NCBI RefSeq assembly: GCF_003729955.1
Contig: NZ_RJTX01000001.1
Location: 372,001 to 436,000, forward strand
Reading direction: 5' to 3'
From: Chryseobacterium daecheongense
GTDB lineage: Bacteria > Bacteroidota > Bacteroidia > Flavobacteriales > Weeksellaceae
Length of the DNA: 64,000 nt
Shown in pieces: positions 59,935-64,000 of the stretch (within the stretch, counting starts at the first letter, position 1; every line of letters starts with the position of its first letter). Under the pieces are notes generated by a model, which made no database searches, was not told the DNA's origin, and was given only the letters and a program-made list of their open reading frames with translations. The translations under genes were made by a program, and so were the position numbers.

Positions 59935-61389
59935 TTATTGATATCTCTTATGCTCTTTATTCTTAGAGAACCTTTGAGTAATCGGTTTGAATAATGCTTT
60001 GTATTTTTCCGCATCAAACAGCTGTGAATCGGTGAGTGCTTTATAGGTCATCCAGACCCCGAAAGGCAAGAGGATCATATTGGGAAGCCAGGCTGCTAAA
60101 TAAGGATTCATTTTTCCGCCCCATGCAATATTTTCGATAGCAAGGTTCATAACGTAAAAGATGATGAAAATAACAATAGCTATAATCACCGGAACCCCCA
60201 TACCTCCTTTTCTGATGATAGATCCTAAACTGGCACCAATCAGGAAGAAAATAATACAGGTAACGGAGTAGGAGACAATTCTCTGCTGGTAAATCACCAC
60301 TTTACTGAAGTACTTTACATTCGGTTTAATATCATTTGATTTTCCATCCAGTGTTACTTTTAAATTATCCAGCCTGTTGTAAGCATTGTAGATAATTTCC
60401 AGCTTTTTATCAGATTTTACTGTATCCAGTTTGATCTGGGATTTTACCGGAGCTTTAGACTTGTTCTTGTCCATATAACTTACCATGGAATTGGTCTGAT
60501 TAAGCGCGTCATTGCTTATGTTGGCAAAGAACTTGTCATTTTCTTGTTTATTCTTAAGAATGGTCGCATTAAGCTCGCTATAGGATTGAAAACGGTAATC
60601 ATCCGTGATCTGTTCTTTTTCGATAGCTTTATTAATGATTTCACTGACGTCAAAGTGGGAAACCAGCGTATCAAACTTAATAGCCTGATCCGGCTGTTTA
60701 TATCGTGCAGTTTCACCTTTTCCAGCCAGATTATCCTCAAATACATAACCGTTGTACAAAACCAGTTTAAGGAAATTTTTATTAGCTGCAGGAACAAATT
60801 TTCCTTTTTCTGCAACAATGGATTGTTGATTTTCAAAAGTGCTGGCTTTTTTGTGTACAAAAACTCCTTCTATATTTTCTCCGTTTTCACCATAAATTTT
60901 GTCAAACTTCACCATATATCCGGGAATCTGATCAATAAACTGTCCTGGTGTAAAATTCAACGCAGGCTTTGTCTGGGCAATATTAAAAAGCATATTTTTC
61001 GCCTTTCTCTGAAAATCAGGGATGATATTATTGGAAAAGAAAAACAGCATGACTGCCAATATCACGGATACTCCCAACAGGGGAGTCATTACCCTCGTTA
61101 ATGAAATTCCCGCTGCTTTCATGGCTGCAAGCTCATATCTTTCTCCAAATTCCCCGAAAGACATAATACTTGCCAGAAGGATTGTAAGCGGCATTACCAA
61201 GCTGACAACACTTACTCCCAGATAAAAAAGAAGTTTAAGGATTTGCCAATAGCTTAACCCTTTCCCCATAAACTGACCTAATTGTACCCAGATAATGTTC
61301 ACAATGAATATGAAAAACAATACACTGAATATAAAGAAAAAAGGCCCAAAGAAGGTTTTTATGATATATCGGTCTAGTATTTTTAACAT
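59935..61389 (-). CDS. LptF/LptG-family permease
   Basis: A 484-residue inner-membrane subunit of the LPS-export ABC transporter: three helices at the start (about 10-100) and three at the end (about 375-460) around a large periplasmic domain. KIGASIGSIIRKGGMG-type and FGEFGERYELAAMKAAGI (about 83-100) are recognisable. In Bacteroidota one or two such genes exist; the second partner is not here. It lies downstream of lolA. Confidence 0.87.
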   Translation of the reverse strand: MLKILDRYIIKTFFGPFFFIFSVLFFIFIVNIIWVQLGQFMGKGLSYWQILKLLFYLGVSVVSLVMPLTILLASIMSFGEFGERYELAAMKAAGISLTRVMTPLLGVSVILAVMLFFFSNNIIPDFQRKAKNMLFNIAQTKPALNFTPGQFIDQIPGYMVKFDKIYGENGENIEGVFVHKKASTFENQQSIVAEKGKFVPAANKNFLKLVLYNGYVFEDNLAGKGETARYKQPDQAIKFDTLVSHFDVSEIINKAIEKEQITDDYRFQSYSELNATILKNKQENDKFFANISNDALNQTNSMVSYMDKNKSKAPVKSQIKLDTVKSDKKLEIIYNAYNRLDNLKVTLDGKSNDIKPNVKYFSKVVIYQQRIVSYSVTCIIFFLIGASLGSIIRKGGMGVPVIIAIVIFIIFYVMNLAIENIAWGGKMNPYLAAWLPNMILLPFGVWMTYKALTDSQLFDAEKYKALFKPITQRFSKNKEHKRYQ

Positions 61390-61408
61390 GCGCCAAAATT
61401 AATCAAAA

Positions 61409-61433
61409 AAGCCACAAAGTTCACTTGTGGCTT
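61409..61433 (-). terminator. Terminator of lolA
   Basis: AAGCCACAA / TTGTGGCTT, 9-bp stem, 7-nt loop, with a T-run for the minus strand, between lolA and lptG. Confidence 0.85.
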
Positions 61434-61488
61434 CTATATTTTATGAATTTTTATAATAATATGAATTACAGTTTTGCAAATCCGCGAT

Positions 61489-62136
61489 TTATAATTCTGT
61501 AACAATATAATTTTTGTACTTATTCTTATCGAAAACAAACATGTTCGGGTCCAGATCCTGGTTTTCCTTATATTCTTTGATGGCAATTACTGCAACATCC
61601 TGATTCGTTCCGTGTTGTTCCAGTTTTACCATTTGCTTTTTGGCAGAATCTACAAACAGATAAACATATTTCAACCCGTTTGCTTTTACAGGAGTTAATT
61701 TGATGAAATCTGTACTTACCCCATTTACGGTTTTCTTTCCGTTGTACGTTACATTATAATCTTTTCTGTAGCTTGTAAGATAGTTGATCGGAGAGAACAT
61801 ACTGCTGCTTCCGTTAGGCTTTGCAATGGTTACCTCCATATCTTCAGCATTGATGTTATAGATCTTATTTCCGTCAAAAATCTGCTCTGTATCCATGATT
61901 TTCAACTTATACTTATCTCCTGCGGAGTAGTAGATTCCCGGTTCTGTTTTAGTAACCTGTCCCTTCATTCCGCTTCCGAAAGAGAATTTAAAATAAGTGT
62001 TCTTTTTAGCGTTATAATTGGCTGTAATATCATCCAGGATTTTTTTAGCTTTTGCATCTATTTTCTGTGCTTGGGCAAATCCAACTGTTCCTACTACCAA
62101 ACTCCCTAATATGACTTTTGAAATAATATTTTTCAT
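61489..62136 (-). CDS. lolA: LolA-like outer-membrane lipoprotein carrier
   Basis: A 215-residue periplasmic carrier with a signal peptide (about 1-23, GFAQAQ). The fold is the LolA half-barrel: YFKFSFGSGMKG (about 48-59), EPGIYYSAGDKYKLKI (about 65-80) and the IFDGNKIYNIN segment. It would accept lipoproteins from LolCDE for transport to the outer membrane; lolD is 50 kb away. It sits between ftsK and lptG. Confidence 0.83.
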   Translation of the reverse strand: MKNIISKVILGSLVVGTVGFAQAQKIDAKAKKILDDITANYNAKKNTYFKFSFGSGMKGQVTKTEPGIYYSAGDKYKLKIMDTEQIFDGNKIYNINAEDMEVTIAKPNGSSSMFSPINYLTSYRKDYNVTYNGKKTVNGVSTDFIKLTPVKANGLKYVYLFVDSAKKQMVKLEQHGTNQDVAVIAIKEYKENQDLDPNMFVFDKNKYKNYIVTEL

Positions 62137-62208
62137 TTTTTTTCTTTACTACTTTTAATCTTTAGACATTTTTCGACCTTAAAAGTTAAACACAATATGT
62201 TTTCCCTT

Positions 62209-64000
62209 TTAGTTACGCAGATCTTCCAAAAACTGTTCCAAAGAATGAAGGTCACTGATCAAGACCTCTCTTGCCTTCGCTCCGTTAAAGCCTCCCACAA
62301 TACCACTTGCCTCCAGCTGATCCATAATCCTTCCTGCTCTGTTGTATCCTAATTTCAATTGTCTCTGAAGCATTGAAGTAGATCCTTGCTGGGTAGAAAC
62401 AATAATTCTGGCCGCTTCTTCAAATAAAGCATCCTTTTCATTCGGGTCAAAAGCTCCGACTGTACTGGTAGAATCTTCAGAAACATATTCAGGAAGCATG
62501 AACGCCGAAGCATATCCTTTCTGCTCACCAATATATTCTGCGATTCTTTCCACTTCCGGAGTGTCTACAAATGCACATTGTAGTCTTAAAATTTCGTTTC
62601 CGTTGAAGTATAACATATCTCCTTTACCGATCAGCTGATCTGCTCCCGGAGAATCTAATATCGTTCTTGAATCCACACTTGAAATTACTCTGAACGCTGC
62701 TCTTGCCGGGAAGTTCGCTTTGATCATACCGGTAATTACGTTAACGGATGGTCTCTGTGTAGCAACAATTAAGTGAATACCCACTGCTCTTGCCAACTGC
62801 GCTAATCTTGCGATAGGTAATTCAACCTCTTTTCCGGCGGTCATAATTAAGTCTGCGAATTCATCAACTACTAAAACAATATAAGGTAAATAACGATGTC
62901 CGTTTTCAGGATTCAGTTTTCTCTCACTGAACTTCTTGTTATATTCCTTTAGGTTTTTACAGAAGGCATTCTTAAGAAGATCATACCTTGTATCCATCTC
63001 AACACAAAGGGAATTCAAGGTGTTGATTACTTTATTGGTATCTGTAATGATGGCTTCATCCGCATCCGGTAATTTAGCCAGATAATGTCTTTCAATTTTT
63101 GAGTATAATGAAAGTTCCACTTTTTTAGGATCCACCATCACGAATTTCAATTCGCTTGGATGCTTCTTATAGAGTAGGGAAGTAAGAATTGCATTGATCC
63201 CAACCGACTTACCCTGACCTGTAGCACCTGCCATCAATAAGTGCGGCATTTTGGCTAAATCCGCCATGAAAATTTCATTGGAGATCGTTTTGCCGAATAC
63301 CACCGGTAGATCCATATCCGTATTCTGGAATTTCTGTGAAGCAATCACAGAACGCATAGAAACCATAGTAGGATTTTTTCTAGGAACTTCTATCCCGATT
63401 GTTCCTTTTCCAGGCATTGGGGCAATAATTCTGATCCCTAATGCAGAAAGGTTCAAAGCAATATCATCCTGTAGCTTTTTAATGGCTGCTACTCTGATTC
63501 CCGCTTCAGGAACAATTTCGTATAAAGTAACTGTAGGACCAATAGTTGCTTTGATTTCAGCAATTCCTACGTTGAAGTTCTTTAATAATCCAACAATCTT
63601 ATTTTTATTTTCTTCTAATTCTTCTTTATTGATAGAAATTTCTTCACTACCATAATCTTTCAGTAAATCTACTGTTGGCATCTGGAAGTTGGCCAAATCC
63701 AATTTATGGTCATAAAGTCCATGCTTTTCAACAAGTTCCTGTGATTTTCTGTCAGAATCATCCAATATGTCCACAACAGGAGCTACTTCAACATTGAATT
63801 TGATATCTTCCTTCGGCGCTGTAGTCGTCGGAGCATTAAAGTCAAAAGCCTGTTCCGGTGTTGCCACAGGAGTCGTAGGTTTTGTATTAAGGTTGAGATT
63901 AACGGAAGGCGAAAAATCTTTTTCTTCATCTTCAAATGAAGTCTGATTCGGAGTGGCAATAGGTTCTAAGTTGGTTGAAACAGGAACTTCAGGAAATCCT
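62209..64000 (-). CDS. ftsK: FtsK-type DNA translocase, N-terminus outside window
   Basis: About 597 residues are visible; the frame is open to the right edge, so the four-helix N-terminal part and start are missing. Walker A is GATGQGKSVG (about 220 residues after the internal GTG-preceded MATPEQ-like segment), Walker B LVVDEFADL, and the C-terminal gamma winged-helix runs from DALFEEAARIIV to QLEASGIVGG. It pumps chromosomal DNA at the septum and helps XerCD resolve dimers. An acidic/Pro-Thr linker precedes the motor. Confidence 0.95.
   Translation of the reverse strand, partial: GFPEVPVSTNLEPIATPNQTSFEDEEKDFSPSVNLNLNTKPTTPVATPEQAFDFNAPTTTAPKEDIKFNVEVAPVVDILDDSDRKSQELVEKHGLYDHKLDLANFQMPTVDLLKDYGSEEISINKEELEENKNKIVGLLKNFNVGIAEIKATIGPTVTLYEIVPEAGIRVAAIKKLQDDIALNLSALGIRIIAPMPGKGTIGIEVPRKNPTMVSMRSVIASQKFQNTDMDLPVVFGKTISNEIFMADLAKMPHLLMAGATGQGKSVGINAILTSLLYKKHPSELKFVMVDPKKVELSLYSKIERHYLAKLPDADEAIITDTNKVINTLNSLCVEMDTRYDLLKNAFCKNLKEYNKKFSERKLNPENGHRYLPYIVLVVDEFADLIMTAGKEVELPIARLAQLARAVGIHLIVATQRPSVNVITGMIKANFPARAAFRVISSVDSRTILDSPGADQLIGKGDMLYFNGNEILRLQCAFVDTPEVERIAEYIGEQKGYASAFMLPEYVSEDSTSTVGAFDPNEKDALFEEAARIIVSTQQGSTSMLQRQLKLGYNRAGRIMDQLEASGIVGGFNGAKAREVLISDLHSLEQFLEDLRN

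Overview
The window is chromosomal DNA from a member of the Bacteroidota, most probably Flavobacteriia and close to Chryseobacterium (Weeksellaceae). The evidence is the low GC content, promoters of the Bacteroidota type (TTG about 20 nt before TANNTTTG), genes that often lack Shine-Dalgarno sequences, a PorQ-type type IX secretion component next to cmk, the order ftsK-lolA-lptG, a pyruvate dehydrogenase E1-alpha gene directly followed by E2, and many lineage-typical families (DUF4153, DUF2490, YkuD_2 lipoprotein, YtxH/holin-X pair, NVCxRC-type AraC regulators). No phage, insertion sequence or CRISPR array is seen. Both ends cut through genes: a copper ATPase on the left and FtsK on the right.

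Layout. 0-5 kb (minus strand): a copper P-type ATPase with an unusual metal-binding N-terminus, a SnoaL/ABM protein with an AraC regulator, and a hotdog thioesterase overlapping a small AraC regulator that carries its own CxxC metal-site motif. 5.3-8.6 kb: a cold-shock-like RRM protein, and a PAP2-BlaI-DUF4153 operon. 8.7-20.9 kb (plus strand): PDH E1-alpha and E2, lolD, an L,D-transpeptidase-like lipoprotein, radC, a GNAT/FemAB-like protein, two membrane proteins, soluble pyrophosphatase, and a membrane pyrophosphatase fused to an OmpA domain; then a methionine-type aminotransferase on the minus strand. 20.9-27.8 kb (plus strand): M28 peptidase, GNAT, VOC and EndoV genes, an SDR with an AraC regulator, NUDIX, an lmo0937-like mini-protein, Hsp20, and a CPBP protease. 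27.9-32.3 kb looks accessory: an orphan SdhC-like cytochrome b, two NmrA-like proteins, a SnoaL-like protein, tRNA-Arg(CCU), a frameshifted gene remnant and a lipoprotein hydrolase, with several strong palindromes between genes.

32.3-40 kb: a YheT-like hydrolase with uvrA, a TonB receptor with a DUF2490 protein, an HD phosphohydrolase and YegP. 40.2-46.6 kb is a fatty-acid beta-oxidation operon (MarR regulator, HCDH/ECH fusion, thiolase, acyl-CoA dehydrogenase) with palindromic operators before marR, and a four-helix-bundle (S23/IVP) gene inserted between two inverted arrays of TTAGNNN heptads. 46.8-49.3 kb: a FecCD-type metal importer without a binding protein, plus a TlpA lipoprotein. 49.35-64 kb is mostly core: PaaE-like reductase, SanA, TamA-like assembly protein, TrmH-type methyltransferase, stress/envelope mini-proteins, cmk, porQ, pyrH, frr, a lipoprotein, lptG, lolA and ftsK.

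The least explained items are: the four-helix-bundle gene bracketed by inverted heptad arrays, and the same arrays at 54.4 kb; the pyrophosphatase-OmpA fusion; a Fur-box-like mini transcription unit at 23.45-23.63 kb; a sigma-54-like promoter in front of hsp20; and several perfect palindromes in the 29-31.6 kb accessory stretch. Everything here was read by eye; no database search was run.
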